A DNA stretch of 64,000 nt from Adiantum capillus-veneris (GCA_014529385.2 CM043967.1:11546001-11610000); one strand, 5' to 3'. Shown: positions 47,801 through 56,050, numbered from the stretch's first letter. A program made the numbers and translations. The notes: generated by a model not told the origin, from the sequence alone.

Positions 47801-50800
47801 TGGCGTGTATTTATGGAATGCAATCGAGGACGTTTGCGATTTCAAGAGGGGGGTATGTCACGAGGACGTGGCAGTTATTAACCATGTCACAGAGATGTGG
47901 CAACTGCTAACCTTGGTTGTTGGTTTCTTTCCAATGGGGTTTATTTTATTTGTTTAAGACCCTCTTTTTGAAGTAGCAAACGGTCGGACATTGTATGGCC
48001 AATGTGAACGGTAGATTCACCCGCAGACGGGAAGTGGTCGGCACTGGAATTCGTATGGTAAGAGGATGTCTAGGCTCAGAGCAAGATCATATAGGTCCCC
48101 CCGTCGCACTTAGCAAGTTGATGGATACTAGGAAGTGAACTCAATTAAGGCGTAAAGTCAAGGTGGGACTACCAACAAAAAGTATCGGATAGTTGGGCCA
48201 CATTGCACTTTTGGATGCGGTCCCAATGAGGATAGATGGTCAGAAGACCAGTGGCAGCCCAACGGAAGCATCTCCTAAAATTTAGGGAACTGCTATTTTG
48301 GGCCGGGAAATGTGTTCGCGTCATTACCTCTGGTATGACTAGGGGAACATTTTACAACTCTGCCGCGAAGTCAACTGGGCAACCGGTCAGGATATTTTTA
48401 AGCGGCGAGCCCGAAACGGGCAAATGCTTGAAAATGCGCCGAGTGTCACATTTTCGTGAACTTTCCTCTTGCAGAAAAATGGGCGCTGATTTTTAAGCTG
48501 GGAGAGGCCTCATTTGCAACCTGTCACAGGTTAAGAGCTATGGAGTGCTTTCTTTCCCTCTCATGTACAGTGTGGTGCTAGGAGTGATGCCCTGCACACT
48601 AGACACTGCTCTCTCTCTCCCCTACGTGCAGTTATGTGATGCCCCACAAGAGGGCTACTCATTTGACTGATGTACAGTTGTGTGGGTTCATGCTTTTGTG
48701 CTGAGGCAAGAGCCTCCTTGAGCAGGAACAGGGGTAGCTAACTGCTACTCCAAAGCAGGCACTGGTGAGGGTCATAACCTCACCGTACAGGTGCAAAATC
48801 AGCGCTGTGTATGCGCTGTAAATTCACTGTTTTTCAGCCGTACGGACGCCAGGATCATTGGGAATCGTGCCCCATTGGCAAAGGACAGTTAGGGGACTGT
48901 TTGGGGCTGAAAACAGGGCAAAAACCAGTAAATACAGCGTGCTGAATTTACTGTTTTTGGACAGGAATCAGAGGGTATACGACAGTGCAAGCGAGTTCCA
49001 GCAGGGGAATTGGTTTCGCGCAAGTTTTGGGGTTGTTATGCTGCCGAAATTTGGCCAAATCAAATGGTATCTAGGTGGATACACGTGAAGGATTCCCAAG
49101 ACCTTACCTTGTAATTTACCCTCCTAAAGAATAAAGAAATACCGAAAGGGGCGCCAATTTTGGGGCCTACAGGTTGTCGGCGTCTGCTCGGAGCATTCTA
49201 GGTTCCGAGCTGTGTGTGTGATTAAGTGTTAACTCCCGTCGCAGGTTCTCTTTGCAAAGTGCTCTGTGTGTGTGTTTAAAGTAAAGAATTTCGGGTGAAA
49301 GCCAACGCCTACCGCGCTATGGGCCGGTTTCATGAGAACTTTTGTTTCTTATGCTGCTTCTAGGGTTGAGGCCCCTGAGTCGGGATCTGCAAGTTGGCTC
49401 CGTTCTTCAGTGGCTTGACGTGTCAACAGTTTGTGACAATAGTTTATCTGGAGATAGCTCCTTTCTTGGTTAAATCATGTAGTGGAGCGGCGATAGATGC
49501 AAAGTGTTCAATAAATCGCCAATATAAGATGTAAGGCCCAAGAAACTACGAACCTCGTGAATCGAGGTGAAGTGGGGCCATTCACGTATTGCCTTTACTT
49601 TCTCGGGATCCATTCAAACTCCTCCTGCCGATGTGATGTGTCCACGGTAGTGGATTCGTGTCATAAAGAATTCACTTTTCTTCCCGTTGATAACTAATTC
49701 GTGGTTGCGGAATTCTTCAAATACCATAGCGAAATGTCTGCGATGGTCGTCCTCATTCTTGGAGAAGATGATCAAATCGTCGAAAGTGCCCACGAAATGA
49801 CAGAGCTTCCTGAAAGTACGCTCCATCATTAGATTGAAGGTAGCGGGGGCATTTGTCAATCCAAAAGACACAACCAAAAATTCGTAGAGCCCGAAAGTGG
49901 TACAGAAAGTTGTTTTTGGTACATCGGCTAGCTTTATGCGAATCTGATGGTAGCCATTTGTCACATCGATACTGACTAAAACAGGACGATCCCTGAAGTC
50001 GATCAGAACATCATCGATATGTGGGATAGGGAAACGGTTTTTAATGGTGAGCTTGTTCAAGGCATGGTAATCAACACACGTGCCACGAACCATCCTTTTT
50101 CTGTACTAAGAGAACAAGGGAGCAGTAAGGAGAAGAGCTTGGTTGAATATATCCCTTGTTTAATAACTCAGTGATTTGGCTGAAAATTTCATCTTGTTGT
50201 GCTATACTGTGGCGGTAAGGTGCCCGAGTGGGAGGGAAAACTCAAGAATAAGTGTAATTTCATGAGCTTCAGGTCATACTGGTGGCAATACCCGAGACAG
50301 GGTTTCTTCAAAATAAATAGGGTCATTGTTTGTCTTGACAAGTGATTGTGTCTTTCTTTCACAATAAGTTAAGATCTTTCTGATGCTATGAAGGTGTACC
50401 CCAGACGGGGTTTCTTCAACACAAATAGGGTCATTGTTTGTCTTGACAAGTGATTGTTTCTTTCTTTCACAATAAGTTAAGATCTTTCTGATGTTATGAA
50501 GGTGTACATAAGTGTACGTCATTAAGCTAGCGTGTGAAATGTATTGATACTCACCATCAGCTCAAGTTATGTTCAAGCTGTTTCTATATGTTTTGCTTAC
50601 GTTTTTGGGACCATGGTGTGAAGCAGGACTGTCATTTTCATACCAGCTATTGTACTTGCTTGATGCAACACACTTTTACACGCTGGCGCTGCAAATCATG
50701 GGGCTACATGTATGCCGTGCCTCGGGACAAGAGCTGGTGAGTACACAAAGTATTTCCCAGTCAATGTGTGACACTCCTCAGATCGATAAAAATAACTGCA

Positions 50801-51200
50801 TCCTCTATCCATATATTTATTTACGTATGTTAAATGCTATTTATTATGCATTCTGAAAGCTTAACAGAAGTACCAAATCGCATAATTGGCATAAAATGGG
50901 TATAAGGAACAGTGTTCCGGTGTTTTTTTCTGCTTTCTTTGGGTAGTGAGATATATTTCTTCCAAATGCTTTTTCTTTGCTCTTTTTGTATGCGTCATAT
51001 ACATGCTTGTAAGGTAACAGTGGCTTTGTTTTCTTGCTGAAATTTTCAGTTGCATGAATCACTGAGACTCTTGTTAGCGTGGGGTTTGTGACTTACTGGG
51101 CTGTCGTTTATTTATGCTGGTCCAGATGGATGCTTCTTCTCAGATTGCAGAGCGCAGGAATCGCGAGTTTGAGAGACTCCGAGGTCCACGATTAGCACAG
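22537..51200 (+). CDS. PEX12: PEX12 peroxisome biogenesis factor 12, exons 1-6 of a longer gene
   Basis: Joining 22537-22647, 22847-22952, 23048-23178, 23383-23614, 50627-50736 and 51126-51200 gives 255 codons with no stop. The product is the N-terminal two thirds of plant PEX12, a peroxisomal membrane protein that with PEX2 and PEX10 forms the ubiquitin ligase recycling the import receptor PEX5. Diagnostic stretches are [20 protein letters not shown] (exon 1), [12 protein letters not shown] (exon 2), [14 protein letters not shown] (exons 2-3), [13 protein letters not shown] and [11 protein letters not shown] (exon 4), [17 protein letters not shown] and [12 protein letters not shown] (exon 5), and [11 protein letters not shown] (exon 6). 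The C-terminal membrane part and RING domain (about 130 residues in relatives, by recall) are not in the window. All introns are GT..AG with consistent phases, so the gene looks functional. Identification rests on memory of plant PEX12, not on a search. Confidence 0.93.
22847..22952 (+). CDS. PEX12: PEX12 exon 2
   Basis: 106 nt following the acceptor TTTGCAG. It encodes [15 protein letters not shown] and then [12 protein letters not shown], and ends one base into the next Asp codon before the donor GTTTGT. Intron 2 is only 95 nt. Confidence 0.92.
23048..23178 (+). CDS. PEX12: PEX12 exon 3
   Basis: 131 nt after the acceptor CATGCAG. It completes the split Asp codon and encodes [18 protein letters not shown] and [11 protein letters not shown] before the donor GTAATC. 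Intron 3 is 204 nt. Confidence 0.92.
23383..23614 (+). CDS. PEX12: PEX12 exon 4
   Basis: 232 nt after the acceptor TTTTACAG. It encodes [15 protein letters not shown], an acidic stretch ([17 protein letters not shown]) and [11 protein letters not shown], ending one base into a Gly codon before the donor GTAGCT. The acidic middle differs most from flowering-plant PEX12, as expected for a variable loop. Reading into the intron reaches a stop after about 12 residues. Confidence 0.93.
23615..24900. other. Intronic sequence with no recognised gene
   Basis: T-rich sequence typical of a plant intron. ORFs here (for example 24189-24593) give no recognisable protein. A box A-like string TGGTGCAGTTGG at about 24104-24118 lacks a box B and is not called a tRNA or SINE. 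Confidence 0.5.
25385..26250 (+). pseudogene. Copia Gag remnant
   Basis: The start [20 protein letters not shown] followed by NYSLWAYIM fits the N terminus of plant copia Gag. After a stop at 25472 and frame changes, [38 protein letters not shown] and a degenerate knuckle ([14 protein letters not shown]) follow. Several stops and shifts make it non-coding. Confidence 0.72.
26246..27231 (-). mobile_element. Minus-strand LTR element fragment (H type) inside the copia relic
   Basis: A primer site in reverse (GCTCTGATACCA, 26740-26751) sits beside an LTR running from about 26753 to 27231, whose outer end (plus strand CACGTCACCAACTTGTGATG) resembles the other F/H LTRs. The LTR has the shared block in decayed form near 26850 (GGCGCTCCTTTTGGTATTTC). 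The 500 bp to the left would be leader sequence; no Gag is recognised. Confidence 0.6.
27330..27560 (+). pseudogene. Copia integrase core fragment
   Basis: [10 protein letters not shown] and [20 protein letters not shown] match the second Asp and the Glu region of copia integrase. The catalytic Glu of the usual NGVAERKN is Ala here. The fragment ends at HAFW before the E-family LTR at 27582. Confidence 0.85.
27786..28230 (-). repeat. 3' LTR of element G
   Basis: 445 bp. On the minus strand it starts TGTTACGATTGTGAC at 28230 and ends CCTTACA at 27786. It carries repeated GAAGAG(N)CAC and GCGAAG motifs on the plus strand. Confidence 0.92.
28217..28990 (-). pseudogene. Element G second ORF, unknown protein running into the 3' LTR
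   Basis: An open stretch of 190 codons ends at 28217. The same frame extends upstream through one TAG (about 28827) to about 28990 and reads [20 protein letters not shown] and [15 protein letters not shown]. The C-terminal half includes [20 protein letters not shown] and [18 protein letters not shown]. The last residues ([11 protein letters not shown]) are encoded by the polypurine tract and the first LTR bases. No known domain is recognised. Ser/Thr and acidic residues are frequent and there is no membrane segment. It is not obviously a Pol remnant. Confidence 0.45.
28231..28244 (-). other. Polypurine tract of element G
   Basis: The minus strand reads AAAGAGGGAGGAAA directly before the 3' LTR start. 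Confidence 0.85.
29186..29884 (-). pseudogene. Element G first ORF, Gag-position protein of unknown family
   Basis: An ATG at 29884 opens [20 protein letters not shown]. One TAG at 29804 interrupts the frame, which then reads [16 protein letters not shown] and a Pro/Val-rich stretch. It shifts to a Gln/Ser/His-rich C-terminal part ending QKQQYEASK at 29186. An overlapping frame (29155-29607, starting MAESQDGM) contains [20 protein letters not shown], which looks like the coiled-coil segment usual in plant Gag N termini. A single protein has therefore probably been split by frame breaks. Its place right after the leader suggests a Gag-like role, but I recognise no Gag core or zinc knuckle. Confidence 0.5.
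29885..30945 (-). other. Element G leader
   Basis: The 1.06 kb between the primer site and the first ATG. On the plus strand it holds many GAAGAGGCAC-like units (30420-30720), matching similar units in the G LTRs. No coding domain seen. Confidence 0.6.
30946..30957 (-). other. Primer binding site of element G (initiator Met tRNA type)
   Basis: The minus strand reads TGGTATCAGAGC one base inside the 5' LTR. Confidence 0.9.
30959..31403 (-). repeat. 5' LTR of element G
   Basis: 445 bp partner of 27786-28230. One base separates it from the primer site. Confidence 0.92.
32200..33999 (-). pseudogene. C3 Gag and start of protease
   Basis: The start [15 protein letters not shown] at 33999 matches the C Gag start. 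It continues through the Gln/Pro/Met-rich part ([17 protein letters not shown]), the Gag core ([29 protein letters not shown]), a basic linker, a knuckle with changes ([14 protein letters not shown], two metal ligands altered) and the protease [15 protein letters not shown]. At least four frame changes occur. It retains the roughly 31-nt segment deleted from the complete C copy. Confidence 0.82.
34097..35565 (-). repeat. 5' LTR of C3
   Basis: The reverse complement starts TGTCACGAGGACGTGGCAC and ends GGCCGGTTCCA, aligning along its length with the LTRs of the complete C element. The primer site next to it is altered (AGGTCCCATTGCCAGG on the minus strand). Confidence 0.88.
35566..36540. other. 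Unassigned intronic segment with TATA-like site, TC tract and short ORF
   Basis: CTATTTATAGGGCC at about 35711-35724 looks like a core promoter, followed at about 35838-35888 by a (TC)n tract. An ATG at 35950 begins [20 protein letters not shown] with a TAG after 34 codons, in-frame with a further 38 open codons. The protein is not recognised. The segment may be the 5' end of another element. The rest, to 36540, holds a direct repeat of GTGTACTAGCGCAATGATGTCATTT at 36210-36260 and is probably the 3' untranslated part of F1. Confidence 0.4.
36541..37467 (-). pseudogene. F1 integrase C-terminal half and chromodomain remnant
   Basis: It begins inside the integrase core, keeps the GQSE-type region near 37310 in broken form, and has [20 protein letters not shown] and [13 protein letters not shown] in the open stretch 36642-36914. 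In a shifted frame it ends in [20 protein letters not shown]. The many stops show it is dead. Confidence 0.78.
37468..38335 (-). pseudogene. F1 Gag fragment with polyserine tract
   Basis: The readable part contains [20 protein letters not shown], a basic linker, a run of 15 Ser codons made by a GAA/TTC microsatellite (37868-37906 on the plus strand), a second basic and Ser/Asp-rich stretch, then [15 protein letters not shown], homologous to the Gag core of C and D. It is split from its start codon by the solo LTR at 38336-39810, and the frame is also shifted. Confidence 0.75.
38336..39810 (+). repeat. Solo LTR of family D, target duplication GAAGT
   Basis: 1,475 bp, starting TGTCACCAGCGTGTGAC and ending CCGGTTTCA, aligning with the element D LTRs. 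GAAGT is duplicated at 38331-38335 and 39811-39815. It lies in the F1 Gag start region. Its likely origin is recombination between the LTRs of a full D element. The shared block is at 39604-39629. Confidence 0.93.
39904..40446 (-). repeat. 5' LTR of F1
   Basis: 543 bp. The plus strand starts TGTAACAAACTTGG beside the primer site and ends GTCACCGGTTTGTGATA. It matches the F2 LTR (about 56109-56716), including the reverse of the shared block at 40043-40066. Confidence 0.8.
40447..40934 (-). repeat. F/H-type LTR fragment
   Basis: The sequence from 40465 (CTGGCGCCAAACCTTGGC..CCCTTTCGGTATTTC) resembles the minus-strand LTRs at 52225-52760 and 26753-27231. F1 interrupts it on the left and element C on the right. 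Several CACGTCA(N)CAG units are present. Confidence 0.5.
40935..42411 (+). repeat. 5' LTR of element C
   Basis: Starts TGTCACGAGGACGTGGCAG, with a related second unit TGTCACAGAGATGTGGCAAC about 29 bp on. Ends GGCCGGTTTCA. Shared poly(A)-region block at 42209-42234. Confidence 0.96.
42412..42429 (+). other. Primer binding site of element C (tRNA-Glu-like)
   Basis: TGGTTCCATTGCCGGGAT follows the 5' LTR directly. Against the complement of the plant tRNA-Glu 3' end as I recall it (TGGTTCCGTTGCCGGGA), it differs at one of the first 17 positions. Confidence 0.7.
42510..44200 (+). pseudogene. Element C Gag
   Basis: The ATG at 42510 ([14 protein letters not shown]) matches the start in C3. The first frame runs to about 43020. 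Comparison with D and C3 shows a 31-nt deletion near 43024 that shifts the frame; the rest of Gag is open from about 43061. It includes the Gly/Met/Gln-rich region, [44 protein letters not shown], a Lys-rich linker and the knuckle [14 protein letters not shown]. Apart from the deletion the protein looks well conserved. Confidence 0.88.
44201..47685 (+). pseudogene. Element C Pol (protease, RT, RNase H, integrase, chromodomain)
   Basis: The protease keeps [12 protein letters not shown] and [12 protein letters not shown] at 44978 replaces a Gln codon present in D, and one base is lost near 44995. RT has [30 protein letters not shown] and [13 protein letters not shown] at 45769 follows LPDLRK. 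RNase H and integrase (45775-47685) are a clean 636-codon frame with [55 protein letters not shown] and [11 protein letters not shown] chromodomain-like tail [20 protein letters not shown] follows. All catalytic residues checked are present, so only four lesions separate this copy from coding potential. Confidence 0.9.
47843..47855 (+). other. Polypurine tract of element C
   Basis: CAAGAGGGGGGTA abuts the 3' LTR start, as in D and C1. Confidence 0.88.
47856..49332 (+). repeat. 3' LTR of element C
   Basis: Same length and ends as 40935-42411. Shared block at 49130-49155. Followed by the target duplication TGAGA. Confidence 0.96.
49338..49441 (+). repeat. End of an A-like LTR interrupted by element C
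   Basis: It matches the last 100 bp of the A LTR (compare 9920-10023), including CTGCAAGTTGGCTCCG versus CTGTAAGTTGACTCC and the end CAACAGTTTGTGACA. Confidence 0.6.
49442..50270 (-). pseudogene. Ty3/gypsy reverse transcriptase fragment
   Basis: The open stretch 49614-50093 encodes an RT core: [38 protein letters not shown] and [14 protein letters not shown]. The FDD catalytic motif has lost one residue compared with FFDD in C and D. The RT connection region continues in broken form down to about 49442. No LTRs were found. It ends about 360 bp before PEX12 exon 5. Confidence 0.85.
50291..50507. repeat. Two-copy tandem repeat of about 109 bp
   Basis: Copies at 50291-50399 and 50400-50507 share CAAATAGGGTCATTGTTTGT-like and AATAAGTTAAGATCTTTCTG strings with about 10 differences. 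The repeat ends 119 bp before the acceptor of PEX12 exon 5. Confidence 0.88.
50627..50736 (+). CDS. PEX12: PEX12 exon 5
   Basis: 110 nt after the acceptor GAAGCAG, 27 kb downstream of exon 4. It completes the split Gly codon and encodes [20 protein letters not shown] and [12 protein letters not shown] before the donor GTGAGT. The match to conserved PEX12 and the kept frame show this belongs to the same gene despite the distance. Confidence 0.92.
51126..51200 (+). CDS. PEX12: PEX12 exon 6
   Basis: Seventy-five nt after the acceptor GTCCAG. It encodes [20 protein letters not shown] and PRLAQ, matching the conserved charged segment before the membrane region of PEX12. The donor is GTGTGT. The next exon was not found in the remaining 12.8 kb. 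Confidence 0.88.
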
Positions 51201-51600
51201 GTGTGTGAAATTGTACTTTTTTAATCGTGCCTTGAAGTTGTTTTTCAATAGAAGATACTTTTTTGTGAGAGAGAGTTTTGCAGCCTTAGTGGTACAAGCA
51301 CATGAGGGCTAATGAGGTGTACAATGTAGAAAGTATACAATGGTGATCATCCCATGAGCTCTTTCATGGGTCTTTGTAGTATGGCCTCTAGGGGGGTGTG
51401 CTCGATGTTGCTCAACGATGCTCCATAGCCTCCGATGTCGACCTCGTCTACGATGTGAAGATCCTCGTTCCTCGTATCCTTGGGCGTCGTGAGCGGCGGC
51501 CGACCAAGCTGAATGGCTTGATCAAGAAGGATGCCCCAATGAGGGTGTGATTGGTAGGTAACCTGTGGTGATCCATCCTGACTAGTCCCTCTATAAAAAG
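51201..51600. other. PEX12: Start of PEX12 intron 6
   Basis: T-rich intron sequence after the GTGTGT donor, then about 51300-51600 of unassigned sequence. No coding exon seen. Confidence 0.6.
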
Positions 51601-52183
51601 AAGTTGTATGGATCCTCTATGTGTAGGTTCTATACTCTTAAGAAGGTAGTCTATCTGAGTCTACGGATCTCCAACAAGAATAGACCTGAGAGAGAGAGTC
51701 GACACGGCCCGGCATAGTTTCGTGCCCAGAGGTACTGGCCCCAAAGTCTGGCGCCCCTTTCGGTATTTCTTTATCATCAATCATTGCAAAGTACGACTCC
51801 CGAGGGACCTGTGCTCTCAGACTCTATGTCCAAATGCTCTCCTAAGTGAGGCCCCAAGGGCTCTTATAAACAGTACAAGGGATGCCGAAAGTACAGCCCC
51901 AAAAGCAATCACATGAAAAGCTTCAAGTCCCAAAAGCATCTGGTCCAAAAACTGGCGCCCAAAAGCTGCCAGCGCAAATCGTGGAATTCCGTACAATGCC
52001 ACGTAAGTAGCCAGCTTGACTCTGTACGGCCCTGCCACATAATTTTCTCCTCCTTTCTTTTTTTTCAATCTGTGTCCCTTGGGCCCTATCGGATAGGACC
52101 CCATAAGTCGGGAACAACTTATAAAATCATTTTATCTGTCAGGGATTGTCCGGGTGGTCATGCCACGTCACCACTTTGTGACA
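51600..52183 (-). repeat. F/H-type solo LTR or LTR fragment
   Basis: It contains CGACACGGCCCGG, the reverse of the shared block at about 51750-51772, and ends (plus strand) CACGTCACCACTTTGTGACA at 52183, matching the outer end of F LTRs. No polypurine tract or Gag adjoins it. The left boundary is approximate and no target duplication was established. Confidence 0.55.
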
Positions 52184-52224
52184 AGGTGTCTAGTTAACCA
52201 ATAACTCATCTAATGCCATGAGAT

Positions 52225-52300
52225 CTGTCACAGGGACGGGCACCTCGTGCCAACGGAAAAAAACAGGCTGAACAACTTTAAGCACTTCAAATAACAATTG

Positions 52301-52381
<81 letters not shown>

Positions 52382-52760
52382 GACACACGAGACGGGGAGT
52401 GGCAAAGTTCCAGTCCAAGAGAGAGCACTGGCCCCAAACCGTGGCGCCCTTCTTTATATTGCTTGAACTCAGTACAAGCCGATACTCTGTCCTTTGCACT
52501 TCCACGCTGAGACGTGCCAGAGATTGAGCCCATGGCACATATTTAAAGGCCCTTGTCCATGAAAAGTAGTTATATGAAAAGCTTCAAGTTCTAAAAGCAT
52601 ATGTTCCATAGGCGGGTGTTCAAAAGCTTCCAACGCAAGGTGGTTTAGAACGTATTGTACGTGGCGTATATCTATGTATTGTAAGTTGTTCCGTACAGAA
52701 AAAAATATGTACGTAAAAATACGTTCTCTTGTAAATTTACTCAACTTTCTAGGACATTTT
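52225..52760 (-). repeat. H-type LTR with internal GA tract
   Basis: It starts (plus strand) TGTCACAGGGACGGGCACC, like 26753, and contains (GA)n at about 52303-52380. A shortened form of the shared block, GGCGCCCTTCTTTATATTGC, lies at about 52442-52461. The right edge is uncertain. Confidence 0.5.
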
Positions 52761-52886
52761 CAAAAAGAAAAAAGAGAGAAGGCCATCATCCCGCTTCGCC
52801 TGGAGTGTTGATAATGCCAATGACATTCGTGTGCTCCTTCTAGCATGGGTTACATAGCTTGGGCATGATGACTCTGTTGCAAGAAA

Positions 52887-52891
<5 letters not shown>

Positions 52892-52949
<58 letters not shown>

Positions 52950-53005
52950 GAGAAGAAGAAGAAGAAGAGAGTTTTAACGTCGTAGGAAACTATCATAAGA
53001 GACGT

Positions 53006-53070
<65 letters not shown>
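52892..53070. repeat. Paired (GA)n microsatellites
   Basis: Pure GA runs at about 52892-52943 and 53009-53070 are separated by an AGA-rich and unique 65 bp. The second run directly abuts E1. Confidence 0.9.
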
Positions 53071-53073
<3 letters not shown>

Positions 53074-53151
53074 CGTGCATATCTAACCCTATGTGTACGT
53101 GGACAAGCTGTTCCTACTTCTAGGGTTTAGGAAGCCTAGGAAGTGTTCTGG

Positions 53152-53631
53152 ACCATAGTTACATGGGACGGCAGGTCGGGGTCGGGAACGGGGACGGGAC
53201 AACAAATATCAGGAAACGGGGATGGGGGTCGGAACGGCAAAATACAGGTTCTTTTGGCATTTTTTGACCTACACACATGCCACACACAGAGAGAATCACT
53301 TTGACCACAAATTTACACTAAATAGACCAAAGAACATGAGTCATATAGACACAAATGTGCTAATAAAACATCAAGAAATGAGGACCCAAAGGGTGGCTTT
53401 TATAGCCATTGGGGTGCTTCAAAGTTCAAACATATGGCTATTGGAGAGGAACTAGCCACTAGAAATGATCAGTTTTTCAAATTTTAAAAAAAGTCCCCTT
53501 CCATCCCCTGCCGTCCCTGGGGCGTTTTGCCTTCCCACTTGGCAGGCCATTTGCTGTCCGTCCCGTCCCCGTCCCGAAACGGGCGTCCCCCGTCCTTAGG
53601 GTCCGTCTCCTCTGTCCCCTGTAACTATGGT
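53152..53631. mobile_element. 480-bp inverted-repeat insertion (MITE-like) in the E1 LTR
   Basis: It starts ACCATAGTTACA and ends TGTAACTATGGT, a perfect 12-bp terminal inverted repeat. The inner ends are G-rich on the left (GGGACGGGGTC-type units) and C-rich on the right, extending the inverted symmetry imperfectly. TCTGG flanks both sides (53147-53151 and 53632-53636). E1's other LTR lacks the insert at the matching site (54895-54905). It has no transposase. Confidence 0.8.
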
Positions 53632-54783
53632 TCTGGCACCTTTGTGAGCTTGTGCACAGGCCGTGCATGTCCAAGCACTTAGAGTAAATGCATGCCCTCT
53701 GATTGCACAACCCAGGATCATTAGTATCATGATACAGTACCAAGCATGAGCATGTTTTAGAGCATTGAATCCTTTTTGCCAAAGTACACATTTTTCACTT
53801 ATTTATTAATAAGTGACTTTTGTTGGAAAAGTAGGTAGGGCAAATTGCTAAGGAATTATAAAAGAAACCCAGTGGGCACTGAGTAGAAGCAGAAAACAGA
53901 AGACAGGCTCAATGCAGAGTGCACCCAGACAGCTTGCCCAGTGTTTTTTGAGCAGATCAGCCGCTGCATTTGCAGATTCAGCAAGTTCTGCCAGTGTTTT
54001 CAGTTTTCAGCCCTTAGCCTCGCAAGAACCTGTTCCCACACGGTTGCAGATCCTCGCCAGTTTTCCCGTAAGACTCAGATCAGCCTAGTGTTTTCAGAAT
54101 TCAGCAGATCCAGGCATGCCGTATTGTACGATGCACATGATTCACTCACGGATGAGCAGGAATTTATTTGGATCACTCTCGAAAAGAAAAAAGTTTGCAT
54201 TCAAGGAATTCACATTGTTTCCCAATTGTCCGTTTTGTCAATCGCTTTTACAAGTTTCTTCCTTGGCATGACATAGTCTCAGAAAGGGCACGAGCAAGAT
54301 TGTCGATCAAGCATTGGCATTTCCGTTGTGATTTGACACAATTGATAGGTTTAGGTCAAAAGGTCAAGACTCGATCTTACTTTTTACGTGTGTTTGGTGA
54401 ACGGTTTGGCACTTCGTCAATTTGTTCATCTGCATTGCATGCACAATCATTTAGGGAGAAAAGTTTTTTTCCAGTTATTCTACATGGAATGGGTATGTTT
54501 ATGATTTTGTGTTGAAAGTGGTTTCAGGAATTTTCCTCCTCGGAGATTCTTCAAGAAGGTGGACCCACGACCATAGACGCAGTTGGAGCTGCAACAGATC
54601 ACTTTGTCACTTTTGGCGCGGCCCAAAGAAGCAAGCATTGTAGACCTTCATGAAGTTCAAGTATCGCACGACCCACGCATTAGAGTGGGCCAGCGAAGAG
54701 TTCTTTGCAGGATTCTAGGAGTTGTTGGCCCACTCCCCTGACGCCATATAGCTCGGTACCAGTTCACTTAAAAAAAGAGGGGA

Positions 54784-56050
54784 TGTCACGTGCACATCTA
54801 ACCCTATGTGTAGGTGGACAAGCTGTTCCTACTTCTAGGATTTAGGAAGGGTGGACAAGCTGTTCCTACTTCTAGGGTTTAGGAAGGCTAGGAAGTGTTC
54901 TGGTACTTTTGTGAGCCTGTGCGTAGGCCGTGCATATCCAGGCACTTAGAGTAGTTGCATACCCTCTGATTGCACAACCTAGGATCACTAGTATCATGAT
55001 AAAGTACCAAGCAGGAGCATTTTTTAGAGCATTGAACCCTTTTTGCCAAAGTACACATTTTTCACTTATTTATTAATAAGTGACTTTTGTTGGAAAAGTA
55101 GGTAGGGCAAATTGCTAAGGAATTATAAAAGAAACCCAGTGGGCACTCAGTAGAAACAAAAAATTAGAAGACAGGCTCAGTGCACAAGTGCAGAGTGCAA
55201 CGAGACAGCTTATTCAACGTTTTTTCAGCAGATCGGCCTAGCGTTTGTAGATTCAGCAAGTTCTGCCAGTGTTTTCAGTTTTCAGCCCTTAGCCTCGCGA
55301 AAACCCGCTCCCACCCGGTTGCAGATCCTCGCCAGTTTTCTGTCAAGCCTCAGATAAACCTAACGTTTTTAGAAATTTAGCAGATCAGTCAGTCTTTTTA
55401 GATTTCAGCCAAATTAGTCAGCGTTTTTTGCATTTCAGTCCTAGTTCGGCGAAGCAGTTGCAGATTCAAACCGCACCACCGTCTCAGCAGCAGATCCCCA
55501 GCAGAGCATCTAGCGTTTTCAGTTTTCAGCCTTGATGCCGTCCTCGTCTCGACACCATTGTCGACATCGTCATCGAAGTCCCTATCTTGACGACGACACC
55601 TTCATCATTGTCATCGCATCTTGACGACGACACCTTCGTCGCCATGGTAGCAGATCCCAGACTTGACGACGATACCATCGTCGTCATCGTCATAGTCTCC
55701 ATCGTCGTCGACATCGTCATCAACATTGCCATCAATCAAGTACCACAACATCTAGACCATTGTACCAGATTTGTGCAATCTATAGCATAGACGTGTCTCA
55801 CCATAGAGAGGGGGGTGCTTGGAGGGGGGTTTGAGAACCGTTTGGTGTCGTATCTTTCTCTCTCTCTCTCTCATTCTCACCATTTTTATTCACAGTAGCA
55901 TTCACTTTGTTTGTGATCATTGCACTTGCACTCTCTCTCTAAGAAGAACGAAAGGCTCTCGGCTCTCCCTTTCGTAAGTAAAAGGAACCCTTGCGCATAG
56001 TTTCGAGCACTCATCCAGAGCACTATCAACATTCACTTCCGCTACACCTT

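Larger units (their letters stand above)
40935..49332 (+). mobile_element. Element C: complete, young Ty3/gypsy element, target duplication TGAGA
   Basis: 8,398 bp. Both LTRs are 1,477 bp (40935-42411 and 47856-49332) and differ at roughly 15 positions by eye (about 1%). TGAGA is duplicated at 40930-40934 and 49333-49337. The primer site at 42412 and the polypurine tract ending at 47855 are intact. Gag-Pol has two frame breaks (near 43024 and 44995) and two stops (44978 and 45769). It interrupts LTR sequence whose right part at 49338-49441 resembles the 3' end of the A LTR. Confidence 0.96.
23615..50626 (+). other. PEX12: PEX12 intron 4 (27,012 nt)
   Basis: Bounded by the donor GTAGCT and the acceptor GAAGCAG. 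Most of it is nested retrotransposon sequence described in separate entries. Presumably host-derived parts remain at about 23615-24900 and 50270-50626. Confidence 0.9.

Noticed and set aside
54141-54515. Open frames of 111-115 codons in E1
   Set aside because: No recognisable family; they overlap in different frames and lie in a decayed element interior.
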